Origin: Shinisaurus crocodilurus
Taxonomy: Eukaryota > Chordata > Lepidosauria > Squamata > Shinisauridae
Assembly: GCA_021292165.1 (NCBI GenBank)
Contig: CM037877.1
Span: forward strand, 163,113,742-163,177,741
Length of the DNA stretch: 64,000 bases
Reading direction: 5' to 3'
Each line of letters opens with the position of its first letter. Position 1 is the stretch's first letter. The notes under the pieces were generated by a model, which worked only from the letters and a program-made list of their open reading frames with translations, had not been told where the DNA came from and did not search any database. Positions 9,811 to 21,160 of this stretch are shown here, piece by piece. The position numbers were made by a program, and so were the translations under genes.

Positions 9811-11250
9811 CTAGCTTTTTTTACCCGGCGTTGCACAGGTCGTCATTTTCCTATAGGCACTATTTGTTCGAAATTCCTTAAGGTATCTGACGGCTGTTTT
9901 GAATTGCTCCATGGGAAAGGTCCCCCGGGACTACATAATGGAATCCGAAGCTCCCCCAGATTACACAATGGAATCCCAGCTCCCCCGGGACTGCACAATG
10001 AAATCCCTGCTCCCCCCCCCCCGGACTACACAGTGAAATCCCTGCTTCCCTTTCCCCTGGGACTACACAATGAAATCCCTGCTCTCCCGGGACTACACAG
10101 TGAAATCCCTGTTCCCCTGGGACTACACATTGAAAGCTCTGATTCCGCTCCCCCGGGACTGCACAACAATGAAATCCCTGTTCCCCTCCCCCGGGACCAC
10201 ACAATGAAATCCCAGCTCCCCCCCCCGGGACTACACAATGAAATCCCAGCTCCCCCCCCCGGGGCTACACATTCAAATCTCTGCTTCCTCCCCCCCCCCC
10301 GGGACTACACAACAATGAAATCCCTGCTTGCCCCTCCCCCTCGGGACTACACAACAATGAAATCCCTACTTGCCCCTCCCCCTCGGGACTACCCAACAAT
10401 GTAATCCTAGTTCCCCCGGGACTGCACAATGAAAACCCAGCTCCCCTGGGACTACACAATGAAAACCCTGCTCCACCCCCCTTCCTGGGCCTATACAATG
10501 AAATCCCTGCTTCACCCCCTGGACTGCACAATTAAATCCCTGTTCCCCTTCCCCCGGGACTGCACAATGAGATCCCTACTCTCCCGGGACTACATAATGA
10601 AATCCCTGTTCCCCTGGGACTACACAATGAAATCCCTGCTTTCCTCCCCCCCCCCCGGGACTACACAACAATGAATTCCCTGCCCCCCCCCCGGTACTAC
10701 ACAATGAAATCCCTGCTCCCCCCCTCCCCCGGGACTTCACAATGAAATCCCTGCTTCCCCCATCCAATCAAATCCCAGCTCCCACCTCAGGTACTACACA
10801 ATGAAATCCCTGCTTCTCTCCCCCCCCCCCCCGGGACTACCCAACAATGAAATCCCTGTTTGCCCCCTCCCCCTCGGGACTACCTAACAATGAAGTTCAT
10901 ATGAACATTCTGTTTGGACGTAGGAGAGATGTGTATTTCTGCTCCTGATTGGGCCCCTGTGGCAGCAGTTCATACCAACATTCTAAATGCTGCTGGAGCG
11001 ATTTGCATAACCGCTCCTGAATGGCCCCTGCAAACATTCCAAGTGACGCCATTGGCTCTCATCTATTTTGGGCCGTACAGGTGCAGTGAGGGCTTTTTCG
11101 GAGATTTGAACCCCCCAGTTTTTGTCCTTGGGTGATGGAGAGCATGCGTGCCAAGTTTGGGGCGGATCTGTCCAACCGTGTAGGAGCCTATGGGACACAC
11201 GCAAACGCCCGTACGGACATATGTACGTACGGACAAACTTTCACATTTAT
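9811..11250. mobile_element. Transposable element carrying a minisatellite core
   Basis: Starts 'CTAGCTTTTTTTACCCGGCG', a terminus I associate with dispersed animal repeats, and ends with 'GGACAAACTTTCACATTTAT' just before the next element's TA. The right part (10890-11230) is unique-looking and ends in a tract built on 'ACGGACATATGTACGTACGG'. The centre is replaced by a minisatellite (9905-10893). Class unknown; a non-LTR or Helitron-type origin is possible but not shown. Confidence 0.45.
9905..10893. repeat. Degenerate minisatellite built on GGGACTACACAATGAAATCC
   Basis: About 25-30 imperfect copies of a 28-45-bp unit: GGACTACACAATGAAATCCC, then CTGCT/CAGCT, then a C-run of variable length. 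Variants include a 3-bp ACA insertion (ACACAACAATG) and GGACTGCAC. The strong strand asymmetry (C-runs on +, G-runs on -) keeps frames open and gives proline- or glycine-rich spurious ORFs. The variable C-runs suggest slippage, so length is probably polymorphic. Confidence 0.9.
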
Positions 11251-11253
11251 ATA

Positions 11254-11503
11254 CAGTCATGCCTTGGATTGAGAGCATAATTCGTTCCGGAAACGTGCTT
11301 GTAATCCAAAACACTCTTATATCAAAATGAAATCCCCCCCCAAAAAATTGTACAGGGATTTTTAATTTAAGCCGTACTACAGTACTTGTATTGCAAGGCA
11401 TCGCTTGTATATCAAGTAATAAATAAATAAATAAATATTTAAAAATTTGCTTGTCTTGCAAAACGCTCTCAAACCAAGTTACTTGCAATCCAAGGTATTA
11501 CTG
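11254..11503 (+). mobile_element. Tigger-like miniature element, complete
   Basis: 250 bp flanked by TA on both sides (11252-11253, 11504-11505). The left end is CAGTCATGCCTTGGATTGAG and the right end is AATCCAAGGTATTACTG. The subterminal block 'AATTCGTTCCGGAAACGTGC' recurs in the copies at 38118 and 50738. No coding capacity. The ends recall Tigger/pogo elements; that class is inferred. Confidence 0.8.
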
Positions 11504-11703
11504 TAGTAGATATGGCTGTTTGCATGACACGACAGTCCACCATGGGGTTATAAACTGGTTTAAAACCACTGCCAAACTGTAAAATATGGTGTTGGAGCCA
11601 CAAGAACCCTTACATAACCCATGCTCACCAGGTTTGCCCAATACAACAACCCCCAAGTAGGGGTTGCATATTCAAAATGATGGCTGCACACCAACCCAGT
11701 TAA

Positions 11704-11840
11704 TGGGTTGGATCCTAGACCTAGTCATGCTTAGAGTAGATGCACTGAAATCAATGGGGCAAGTTAGTCATGACTAAATTAAATCCCATTGATTTTGTTG
11801 TGTCTACACTAAGCATGACTAAATCTGGATTCAACCCATT
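11704..11840. mobile_element. Palindromic miniature element (GGGTTGGATCC ends)
   Basis: The arms 'TAGTCATGCTTAGAGTAGA' and 'TCTACACTAAGCATGACTAA' are inverted copies around 'AAATCAATGGGGCAAGTTAG'. Ends are GGGTTGGATCC and GGATTCAACCC. Fuller or partial relatives lie at 353, 12143 and 30560. Confidence 0.7.
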
Positions 11841-12142
11841 GATTGGGTTGGCATGTGGCTGCCATTTTGAAAATTTAACCCCCGCTTGGGGATTGTCATG
11901 TCGTGTGAACCCAGAGAATGTGGGTTATGCAGTGGTTCTTTAACCCTTGCATAACCCAGTAGTCTCTTTCAGGGTTATGCAAGGGTGGTTTAACTACCAC
12001 ATAATCCACGCTCACTTAGTTTGCACAACACAACCCCTGAGCGGGTGTTACATATACAACCTGGCATCTCTGGGTGTCATGGCTTGTCATGGGTTAAATA
12101 ACCCATGATGAACCATGGCATGTCATCCAAACCTGATCGATA

Positions 12143-12260
12143 GGTTGGATCTAGACTTAGTCATGCTTAATGTAGACACGTTGAAATCAATGGGCTTTAA
12201 TTTAGTCATGACTAACTTGCCCCATTGATTTCAGTCCATGACTAGGTCTGGATCCAACAC
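12143..12260. mobile_element. Palindromic miniature element, second copy in the foldback
   Basis: Same family as 11704-11840: GGTTGGATCTAGACTTAGTC at the left end and GACTAGGTCTGGATCCAAC at the right, with 'GAAATCAATGGGCTTTAATT' inside. Confidence 0.65.
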
Positions 12261-12423
12261 AATCTTTTATAGTTTGGCAGTGGTTTTAAAACCAGTTGGT
12301 AATTATCTATGGACTACTCCCTTACATGTTTGAGCTGTGAAAAACCAAAATACTGGTACCGGTAAGTCCTTCATGTGTTTGTGGTAGGATGGAAAGATAA
12401 ATATCAGGATTTTTACTGTGTAT

Positions 12424-12458
12424 GATTGGTATAATTTACAAAAAAAAAAAAAAAAAAG
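12424..12458. repeat. A-rich tract with adjoining AT-rich sequence
   Basis: A run of A (about 12439-12457) with no clear SINE body attached. The region 12300-12890 otherwise holds nothing I can name. Confidence 0.4.
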
Positions 12459-12887
12459 TACGGTAGTTTTATTCAGTGGACCCAAGCCTGCTCTATCAAA
12501 CTGGAAATTCAGCTATAACCATGGATTCCTGTAGGGAGGGAAATGCTTTGTTCCTGGAAGGCAAGGCTTTGTCAAACCTGTATGTCATTTTCTTTTATTT
12601 TTAAAATCTCTCAAATAGATAGCAAGAGTATGTTTTTTTTTCTATGTATGATCTACCTCCTTGCTAGATAACATAACGTCAGATTACAATATCATATATT
12701 TCATTATTAGCACTTGATCCTGCAGTGGGTCTTGAAGTGGTGAGCTGGGGGATGTCAGAATGAGATTCAGGCTCTGCTTTTCAATCAGCTCTTACGGAAG
12801 TGGAAAATTGCAGGAAGACTAGCCACCCTAGATGGCCTCCTTATACCAGTGGATCAACCTCTAGAAAAGTTTCTGCTTACACTTGAT

Positions 12888-13215
12888 TTGATTTGATTTA
12901 TTACGGTCATATGACCCAGATAAAATAAAAACCAGCCACAACATTTGCAAAGCATACAGAAAAAAAAGAGAAGGAACAGCTCTCAATTATTATGACCCAA
13001 ATAAAAATAAAAACCAGCCACAACATTTGCAAGGCATACAGACAAATAGAGATGGAACAGTTCTCAATTATTGCCCCAAGTCCAACACTACATACACTAC
13101 ACCTGCTGGATCTTGAACCTTTCCCCCCCCTAACGAGCAGGAGAGAGAAGATGGGATGGTGACCGGCCAGATGGGCGATTAATAAATATAATAAATAAAT
13201 AAATAAATAAATGAT
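12888..13215. mobile_element. LINE-tail-like repeat with an 80-bp tandem duplication
   Basis: Starts with TGATTT repeats (12888-12900). Two tandem units of about 80 bp begin GACCCA at 12913 and 12993, each containing ACCAGCCACAACATTTGCAA. The segment ends in an (AAAT)n tract at about 13185-13213. The A/T-rich simple tail suggests a retroposed fragment; the family is unknown. Confidence 0.5.
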
Positions 13216-13274
13216 GTTTTCCAAACAGCAGAATTACATGCCTCTCTAAAGAGCAGGGGTGTCATACTTGAGTC

Positions 13275-13432
13275 AGTCCCATTTTATCCTCATAGTAACC
13301 CCATTTGGCAGGTTAGGCTGAGAGAGTGACTTGCTGACAGCCAACCAGGTTGCTTTCAATGCTGAGCAGTGACTTGAATCACTGTCTCCCTAAGTCCAAG
13401 TCTCCCTCTTCTACACCACATTGGCTCCCATA
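13275..13432. mobile_element. L2/MIR-like repeat fragment
   Basis: Contains 'TTATCCTCATAGTAACCCC', 'GGTTAGGCTGAGAG', 'TGACTTGC' and 'CTACACCACATTGGC', the order seen in L2/MIR-related repeats. A better copy is at 23373-23612. Confidence 0.55.
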
Positions 13433-13552
13433 TCTTTGGGGATTTCAGCTTGTTTTCTAATTGAAACATGGTTAATGCATACCTATTGAGATACCTTTGT
13501 TGATACTGAATAACTAAAATATATATATTGGATGAATGGTGCTTAAAAAGAC

Positions 13553-13927
13553 TGACCTGGTTCACATGATTGTGGCTGGGAAAATAAGCCACGGTGGCTT
13601 ATTTCTGCTGCCGTGTGCGCTGGGCGGGATTAGCATAATTGCCCTTGGCAGTGCAGCTTGTGTCGTGAACCTGGCCAGGGTGACTTGTTGCCATGGGTAA
13701 CAAGGCACCCAGAACCCTTGGGCTGCAGTAGGCTTCTGGGTGGCTTGCTACCCATGGTAACAAACCACCCTAGCTAGGTTCACATGACATGACAAGGTGC
13801 GCTGCTGAGGGTAATTATGCTAATCCTCATGGTGCATGACGGACACGCACAGGGTGGTTAAAAAACCACCGTGGCTTACAAACCACCGTGGCTTATTAAC
13901 CACCCTGTTACTGTGCGAACCAGGTCT
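13553..13927. mobile_element. Foldback element built on GACCTGGTTCAC ends
   Basis: The left end GACCTGGTTCACATG and right end GTGCGAACCAGGTC are inverted. Internal inverted blocks include 'AAGCCACGGTGGCTTA' and the pair 'GTTGCCATGGGTAACAAGGC' and 'GCTACCCATGGTAACAAACC'. About 375 bp, no ORF. Confidence 0.7.
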
Positions 13928-13984
13928 TTGTAACTGATGGTTGAGGATGTGAAGACATAGTTTCAATCCACATTCTCTGTCCCA

Positions 13985-14225
13985 AAATTCTTGGCTGGTT
14001 AATTAAAACTATATTTTTAATCTTTCCAATAACTAGTATTCTCTGGGTGGATTATAAAAAGCTAAAATAATTAAATACAAAACAAGCACAGGAATAACTA
14101 TAAAAATGGCTGAAACATCTAAAATATAAATTCTAAAAACCTGGGATTAAAGAAAAGTCTTTGCCTGGCACTGAAATAACAGTGTAGGTGCCAGGCAAAT
14201 ATCCTTTCCATTCCATAAAGTTATC
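13985..14225 (-). mobile_element. CR1-like LINE 3'-region fragment (minus strand)
   Basis: A-rich stretch with 'AAAATAATTAAATACAAAAC' followed by 'AAGTCTTTGCCTGGCACTGA', matching the fuller copy at 48938-49560 ('AGGTCTTCACCTGGCGCTGA'). Confidence 0.6.
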
Positions 14226-14656
14226 AAATGGGCTTGGGTGATGTGTGATTGTCTAGTGCCTACAGGTAGAGTGGGCACCCAGGACAACTTGCATCAAAAA
14301 ATGGGAAAGCAGTTAAGCAAAGAAGAAAAAGTTTATTGCAATAACATCAAAACCTGATCATAATCATAAACTTTATTCATACATTCTTAATTGTTTCTTA
14401 AGATATAGAAATGTAATGCACTTTTCTTTTAAAAATGCAAGTTTCAGTGTTCACAAATTAAAACATCAAATTGAACTTGCAATGTCCACAATTTATAGGA
14501 CAGACTCCCATAGTTTGTCTGAAGAAGTGTATTCTTCAGACAAACATTTGTAACAAGTGAAACATTAGCAGCCATACAGATGTGCCACAGTGATCAGTTT
14601 TATTCTGCTTTGGAAGAAGAAATCTGTCTTCTGATGTCGGAGGATACATACTAGAT

Positions 14657-14767
14657 CAGTGTTCTCCAACCTTGGGTCCCCAGATGTTTTTGGCCTACAA
14701 CTCCCAGCATGCCCCAGCCAGCTTTGTAGGCCAAAAACATCTGGGGACCCAAGGTTGGAGAACACTG
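14657..14767. mobile_element. hAT-type miniature element with perfect 8-bp target duplication
   Basis: 111 bp that is almost entirely one inverted repeat: CAGTGTTCTCCAACCTTGGG at the left and CCCAAGGTTGGAGAACACTG at the right, with a short unpaired centre. It is flanked by TACTAGAT on both sides (14649-14656 and 14768-14775). An 8-bp duplication and CA..TG ends are typical of hAT elements. A second copy is at 27001-27135. Confidence 0.9.
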
Positions 14768-15209
14768 TACTAGATAGTTCCCTTGATCAGATTGATGTTA
14801 TTCAACCAGAATTGAGATTAATTTAGCAATCTTACATATGTTCAGGCTGTTTCCAAGCAGATGGTAACACTATGGTTACTTGGTCAGGAAAACCAAATTC
14901 AGGAGGAAAACTTTCTGGTATACAGGTCTTCCCCCATACAGATGCGGTAGCTGCTCATGTCAAGAAGTAGGACCTACCACTGTACAGCTGTTTAAGTGAA
15001 CAAAGGGGCTGGATTTAACACTTTCAACACCAAATAGCTGATGGGTGCCATAGCTGATTCTTTGTCATGGCTAGAGGTGTGCACCAACCACAAGATTTGA
15101 CTCGGTCTCCAATTCAGTGCTTTGGAAAATGGCCCAATTCTGCTATAGGACCCGAGTTGAGATTTAGAAATAGTGATTATACCATGATTTAGGTGATCAT
15201 AGATGAGCT

Positions 15210-15580
15210 TCAGCAAGCATTAAGCTTGTGTGTGCCCACCTCCCTCTCTTCCTCTGTGAGGATGAGAGTGCACATTTCCACTTTCATTTTAGAACAAACC
15301 ACAATTCCACATAACGTATGAACTCAACTGGTTTGAACCAAGGTTAAAGTAGATTCTAAACCAGTTTGATCCTGGTTTTGTTTTAAATTATTTTGATTAG
15401 AGAGGAACAAGCACAATTTCCCAAGTTCATATATAACATGAAACTACAGTTTGCTCTAAAATGAAAGTTGAAAATGTCATTCTTGTATGCAGAGGGGAAG
15501 CTCACAAGCCCAAGACTCGCCATGGATTGTTTGTGATCACTTAAACTGTGGTGATTATATGAACCAAGATACTGTAATAT
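15210..15580. repeat. Foldback-like repeat, diverged
   Basis: Inverted segments flank about 15370: 'CTTTCATTTTAGAACAAACC' on the left and 'GCTCTAAAATGAAAGTTG' on the right; 'TTGAACCAAGG' and 'AACCAGTTTGATCCTGGTTT' lie nearer the centre. Too diverged for clear ends. Confidence 0.45.
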
Positions 15581-15786
15581 GAAATGAATAGTCCAATTTT
15601 TCTCACAGTTGAGCTGGTTGTGTATGTTTATTTTTTTGTGGATGTTGTAACAAAATGGACATCTGTAGCATTTTGAAACACTCCTCTAAATTACCAATGT
15701 TGGGCCATAAAGTTATAAAACAAGTAGCCAATCCAAATAATTAAACAGCACAGTCAATAGATCCGGCCTCAAGTTAACTTCAACTA

Positions 15787-17319
15787 CAGTCATGTGAAAA
15801 AGAAAGTACACCCTTCTCGAGTTCCATGGTTCCACGTATTAGGACAGAAGAAAAATCATCAGGCCCATAGCAGGTCTCAAAATTAGGTAAAGACAACCTC
15901 AGATGAGCAACAACACATGACAGAGTATACCGTGGCATTATTTATTGTACAGAAATACAGCCAAAATGGAGAAGCCAAGTGGGAAAAACTAAGTATACCC
16001 TTACTGCTGCCATAGGTATGAAGAGGTTAAGGAACAGCCAGGTGCTGCTAAGCAAATGCCCTTGATGAATTGATCATCAGCAAGTGTGACCACCTCTATA
16101 AAAGCTGAAGTGTCAGGAGTTTGCTGGTCTCCAGCAGTCAGGTATGTGTTACCACAATGCCAAGGAGAGAAGACATCAGCAATGATCTTAGGGAAGCGAT
16201 TGTTGCTGCCCATCAATCCGGGAAGGGTTATAAGGCCATTTCCAAACAATTTAAAGTTCATCATTCTACAGTGCGGAAGATTATTCACAAGTGGAAAACA
16301 TTCAAGACAGTTGCCAATCTTCCCATGAGTGGACGTCCCAGCAAATTCACCCCAAGGGCAGGCAGTACAATGCTCAGAGAAATTGCAAAACATCCAAGTG
16401 TTACATCTCAGGCTCTACAGGCCGCAGTCAGCAGGTGCAACGTTAAAGTTCATGACAATATAATTAGAAAAAGACTGAATAAGTATGGTTTGTATGGAAG
16501 GGTTGCCAGGAGAAAGCCTTTTCTCTCTAAAAAGAACATGGCAGCACGGCTTGGGTTTGCAAAGCTACATCTTAACAAATCACAAGCCTTCTGGAACAAT
16601 GTCCTTTGGACGGACGAGACCAAAGTGCAGCTGTTTGGCCATAATGCACAGTGCCACGTTTGGCGAAAACCAAACACAGCATATCGGCACAAACACCTCT
16701 GACCAACTGTCAAGCACGGTGGTGGAGGGGTGATGATTTGGGTTTGTTTTGCAGCCAGAGGACCTGGGCACCTTGCAGTCATTGAGTTGACCATGACCTC
16801 CTATGTATACCAAGGTATTCAAGAGTCAAATGTGAGGCCATCTGTCCGGCAGCTAAAACTTGGCCGAAATTGGGTCATGCAACAGGACAGTGATCCCAAG
16901 CACGCCAGCAAATCTACAACAGAATGGCTGACAAAGAAAAGAATCAAGGTGCTGCAATGGCCCAATCAAAGTCCAGACCTCAACCCGATTGAAATGCTGT
17001 GGCGGGACCTTAAGAGAGCTGTGCATAAACAAATGCCCATAAACCGCAATGAACTGAAGCAATGTTGTAAAGAAGAATGGGCCAAAATTCCTCCACAACC
17101 ATGTGAGAGACTGATCACGTCATACAAAAAACAATTCAAGTTATTGCTGCTAAAGGTGGTTCTACCAGCTATTGAATCATAAGGTGTACTTAGTCTTTCC
17201 CACATGGCTTCTCCATTTTGGCTGTATTTCTGTACAATAAATAATGCCACGGTGTACTCTGTCATGTGTTGTTGTTCATCTGAGGTTGTTTTTCCCTAAT
17301 TTTGAGACCTGCTATGGGC
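15787..17319 (+). mobile_element. Tc1/mariner (Tc1-like) transposon, right end truncated
   Basis: Starts after TA (15785-15786) with CAGTCATGTGAAAAAGAAAG. A long inverted repeat flanks the transposase: the left segment about 15868-16010 (including TGGCATTATTTATTGTACAG) is matched in reverse at about 17185-17319 (CTGTACAATAAATAATGCCA). The last 80 or so bp of the right repeat are lost; homology stops after GACCTGCTATGGGC and unrelated sequence follows. Left-to-right order is TIR, transposase, partial TIR. It is the most intact DNA transposon in the window. Confidence 0.9.
16157..17182 (+). pseudogene. Tc1-like transposase, intact except for one in-frame stop
   Basis: A single continuous frame of 341 codons from MPRREDISNDLR to LPAIES, the usual size for Tc1 transposases. 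I chose the MPRRED start because it matches family starts; an upstream ATG (16121) adds 12 unlikely residues. The N-terminus holds the paired helix-turn-helix DNA-binding region, with GRPSKF (GRPR-like hinge) at about 55-61. The catalytic triad is complete: WTDE for the first Asp, QQDSDPKH for the second, and NPIE for Glu, with 34 residues between the last two (DD34E). The only defect seen is TGA at 16700-16702, between RHKHL and PTVKHGG, which would cut the protein before the second and third catalytic residues. No frameshift was found, which implies fairly recent activity. The enzyme cuts and pastes the element at TA in the nucleus. Confidence 0.92.
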
Positions 17320-19488
17320 TCGATTAATTTGGTATGATTACACCCCCACCAGAGATGGAAAAACACATCTGCATGGGCTACAATTGGGAATAGATCATAA
17401 AGTTGGTTTGGTACACACGCATAATGACTAACAAAAATATATATGTTACTTGAAGAGTTACTCAGATATTTGAATGAAAACACTCCATGAGTAGAGACAA
17501 ACTGCTTTAAAGGCATAACAGTGGACACATTTCTCTAAGATGCTACATCTTATGGACAAGGCTACAGAAATAATTACCTTTCTGATCACTGAGACCTAGA
17601 ATAGATGTTCACATTATGAACATCTCTGAAGTGTGGTAGGCAAGGATTCAGAAAGAAGACAGAAGCACCCCTAGTTCTACAGAACCTCTTTACACTTGGA
17701 ATCTCATTGCAGAACATATAACATGCATTGTAGAGTCTGTCTACATCACTTTAGATATGTTATTTGCAGGCCCTGAATTGTTCATTCCTCAACACTCAAA
17801 AGCTTTAAGATGTATAAAGGCCAACTAATGTTTATATCTTTGTTTGGCTGGTGCAAAATGTGCTGAAGAAATTTGGTATGTAAAAAAGCATATATTTTAG
17901 GGGAAACATCTTTATGCTGATCTTTTTTGTTCTGGAATCTTGTTACAAGCATAATTGTTCTTTAGATATTTAAAGTAACCACACTTCCATATCTCTTAAC
18001 CAGGTACAGGCTCAAATCATGTATGTCTGTGATATGCAACCCAATGCAACTAGTTAGTTCCTTACATCTGTGCTGCGGTAGCAAATGCCACAGTCTTGAT
18101 TTATTTTGCTCATTCTGACGAGTATAAAAGGAATGACTGACAAAGCAGAGTATGAGTTAAGATTAAATTGTATCTTACTTGCATAAGGAACTGCAGTGCA
18201 AGTGTAGTGTAAATACTAGTCACTAGCAAGGCCTTTCATCTGCCTTTTTCTACGAAGAAGCTACCGTAATTATATCATGTAAAATAATGAATGAAATAGC
18301 ATAACTACTTCCTTGGATGTAGAAACTGCAGGGAACTAAACAGAATTTAGTAGGAAACCAAAGAACAGAAAATAATGTTCAATGCACCCATTGCTGCTTT
18401 GATTTGTCTTCATTTGTTGCTCTTTGTTGAATACCTATACAGTTCACGTCCTTGCTAATGTCCTTGAATTTGATTCAGCTGGACATTATTGGAAGTTGTT
18501 GACTATGAAAAGAATTAGCAATGAAAGTGCTTAAATTGTAACATAAACTCTAATATGGAATGGCCAGAATTTCTTGCTTACTGATTTATTTTGTATAAGG
18601 CGAGCAGAGCCTTTGTGAGTGGACATTCTCTCTCTTCCTTGTGTAGCTTCAGAATTGTTGTGTAGCTTCAGAATCAAGGAAGAACCAAGACAATAAAGCA
18701 TTCAGCATCTGCCTTGCCATGGACAACCATCAGACTTGAGTGTTAAGTGCACAGCTGGTTAGGTTCCTTAACTAAGGTAAGATTCCCCCCCCCCCAAGGA
18801 AATTAAATGAAAACAACTCTGATACAAACATACTGAAGGCCAAATGCAGGGAGTTCTAGTTAATAATGAATGCAATAGATGTCACAAAACTTTTCATACA
18901 AAATTAAAAGGCAGTTTCTGATTTTACCTGGAAACATGCCAGATAAGCTCAAACTACCACCACTAGAAGCAAACAAATTAAGCAACCTGCAGGCTAACAT
19001 AATTTCTTTGCAGTATGGAGCAGATGGCAAATGATTTAATTAGGGGTGAAAAAAGTGCTGGCTTTACATTTCAACTTGCTTAAGGTGCTGTTCTATGGAG
19101 TAGACTGGTGTGATGTCAACCTAATGCACTTTGAGATCTTGGCAGTTAGTAATATAAAGTGGTAAGTCATGTTGCAAAACATTTTCTACCGAAAGGAAGT
19201 TAAGTCTGGACTACCTGTTCTGTTGGTTTTATGTAATTGCGCATAAACTGTCTGCCCTAAGCCTCACAAGTATCTACTGCTTCTACAATTGTATTACAAT
19301 AAATCTTTTGAAGTTGTCTAGAAAATCTAACCTAGCTTACTTTTTAACAAAAAGCCATCATGAAATGAGAGCCTTTCCTGACATCAGTTTTACATTCTGA
19401 ACCGCTATGATTTTGTGGATCAAATGGGTTTCTTTCACTGCTGCTATATATTACCTGTGAAAAGCCAGAACAGTGCCTAAGAAAGCCT

Positions 19489-19490
<2 letters not shown>
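17320..19490. other. Intergenic stretch, little recognisable
   Basis: AT-rich, low-repeat sequence. A short duplication of GTGTAGCTTCAGAAT lies at 18643-18675 and a C-run at about 18784-18795. Part (18430-18540) has a conserved-element look, but I cannot support a feature. Confidence 0.4.

Positions 19491-19491
<1 letters not shown>

Positions 19492-19530
<39 letters not shown>
19492..19530. repeat. (CT)n microsatellite
   Basis: About 19 uninterrupted CT units. Confidence 0.95.
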
Positions 19531-19533
<3 letters not shown>

Positions 19534-19924
19534 GGTGAGTAGTATAGTGGTACTGGATGTTGCGGGGAGGGGCATAGGAAAATGTTATGGTTAGTGCCAT
19601 AATAGCACCTGATTCTGCCCACTGCAACAAGTAGCCAGCACAGTTAGGGCAAAAAAATTGATTTAACCTACAGTCAAGTCATCATGGTAGGCCTTACTTT
19701 GCTATATCTTCAGTGCTAGGTAAAGAACTTATTTCCCCAGGTTTTTAATTGCTACGTGAACGCTGCCAATGTTTATTCTCTATTTTAAGTTTTTTAAAAT
19801 TTTCTTATTGCCCTATGATACTTTTTGTATTGTGTAAGCCATTAACAAAGCAAACAGCCTCAGAAAACAAAGATCCCTTAATTACTGATACAATAAATAT
19901 AATTATAATAAATTATAATATAAT

Positions 19925-20148
19925 GGGTTGCATCCAGATTTATGCTGGATCAACTGCACTGATGGAAGTGGACTTCCCTGCCCCCTCCTTCCCATAGCAG
20001 CCCCTCCAGTCCCCTGAAAATACTACACAGAGAGTCAGGAGACTCTGCTGAATGGGGTGTGGGGGGGAGGAGTCCCCAAATTTGGGCAGAGGGAACTTTC
20101 ACAATTGTGGTCCTTCCCCTTGCAGAAGGCAGATTCTGGATCCAACCC
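19925..20148. mobile_element. GGGTTG-ended miniature element, long type, copy 1
   Basis: Ends are GGGTTGCATCCAGA and TCTGGATCCAACCC, flanked by AAT on both sides (19922-19924, 20149-20151), a possible 3-bp duplication of Harbinger type. The internal block 'TTTATGCTGGATCAACTGCA' recurs at 24900 and, inverted, near 33430-33450. Confidence 0.7.
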
Positions 20149-20229
20149 AATAACTATATTAAATATATATACAATGTAATAAATTATAATGAAGAACAAA
20201 GCCAATCTGGTAACAAACTGGACTACTAG

Positions 20230-20335
20230 TAAACTTTTATTTTATTTTAAGATTTTCATACTGATAATCTCGGGGTAGTTTACAATAATGAAAATAAATA
20301 CATAATTAAAATAAAGATCTTGACACAGATAGGCT
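20230..20335 (-). mobile_element. Short CR1-like tail fragment
   Basis: 'TTTTATTTTATTTTAAGATT' followed by 'CTCGGGGTAGTTTACAATAA' and an A-rich run resembles the 3' tails seen at 45965 and 48938. Weak. Confidence 0.4.
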
Positions 20336-20779
20336 GTACTTACAGTAATGAGCAAGTCCCATGAAGTATGGTTGCAGTGAGCAAAAGCTAGTGTGAAAAA
20401 ACACAAATAAACTTTAAGAGCAATAATTTAAGTTATTGTGTGTAGGATCCAAACCTCCATTGCTTTCTCTAATGGGCTTCTGTATTTGGCAAGCTCCAGC
20501 AGTGGTCCATTTGTTCTATTTAAAAAGAACTTCTCACAGCTTGTCTCAGTGGGCTCTAAATGCTGTGTTCCCAAATGCTCCAGTTTAAATTAATCCAGTT
20601 ACCATGTCTAGTCAATATGAGCTACATGCTATGGTAGATTGATTGTTCCAAAGACTTATCTTTGTGCCTGCTTCACTAAGCAATCGTGTTTCTACTTGCC
20701 GAATGTTACATGGGAAAACCTCAACTATTTGATTGCTTGTCTTTTGCAAAAAGTAACGTGTGACTTCACCCTTATTGTT

Positions 20780-21160
20780 TAACGAGGGACTGATTGTTCT
20801 TGGTTTATGTCTGGGACAAGCTGATAAAGTCTAGTTTGTGTTTTTCAGCAGCAAACTGTCAGGCCAGGCAGAAGATCTTTGGTACTCTGTCTATCAGACT
20901 CCAAGTCAATTGATGACATTACATTGGTCGTTCATTTCAGATCTGCTGAGCCCCATGAAAATCAATAGTTTTCCATTATCAGGTCTGGCTGGGTCACTGG
21001 TCTGTCAATGAGCTGTTACAATTGCCGTACAAGGGTGAACCTGACCAGTCAATTGCTGCTGACAGGAGGAAAACATGCTGACAGCCAATAGAACAAGTCA
21101 GAACACAGATTTGCACTTCATTGAAAGAGGCACAGAGCAAGGCCACCGACAAGAGGTAGG
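20780..21160. other. Candidate conserved non-coding element
   Basis: Repeat-free sequence of balanced composition with motifs such as CAATTGATGACATTACATTG, AAAATCAATAG and two CAGTCAATTG/GACAAGC-like segments. No coding signal. Called only from composition and absence of repeats in a gene-poor region downstream of ZNF644. Confidence 0.3.

Larger units (their letters stand above)
11549..12298. mobile_element. Large foldback element with two nested palindromic copies
   Basis: The outer arms are inverted: 'CTGGTTTAAAACCACTGCCA' near 11554 pairs with 'TGGCAGTGGTTTTAAAACCA' near 12275. Inner arms built on 'CATAACCC' and 'GGGTTATGCA' form a second palindrome around 11930-11990. Two copies of a separate short palindromic repeat (11704-11840 and 12143-12260) sit roughly symmetrically within the arms. 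No ORF. Confidence 0.65.

Noticed and set aside
9878..10767. Proline- or glycine-rich repetitive open frames, up to 166 codons.
   Set aside because: Direct product of the C-run minisatellite, open on both strands and interrupted irregularly.
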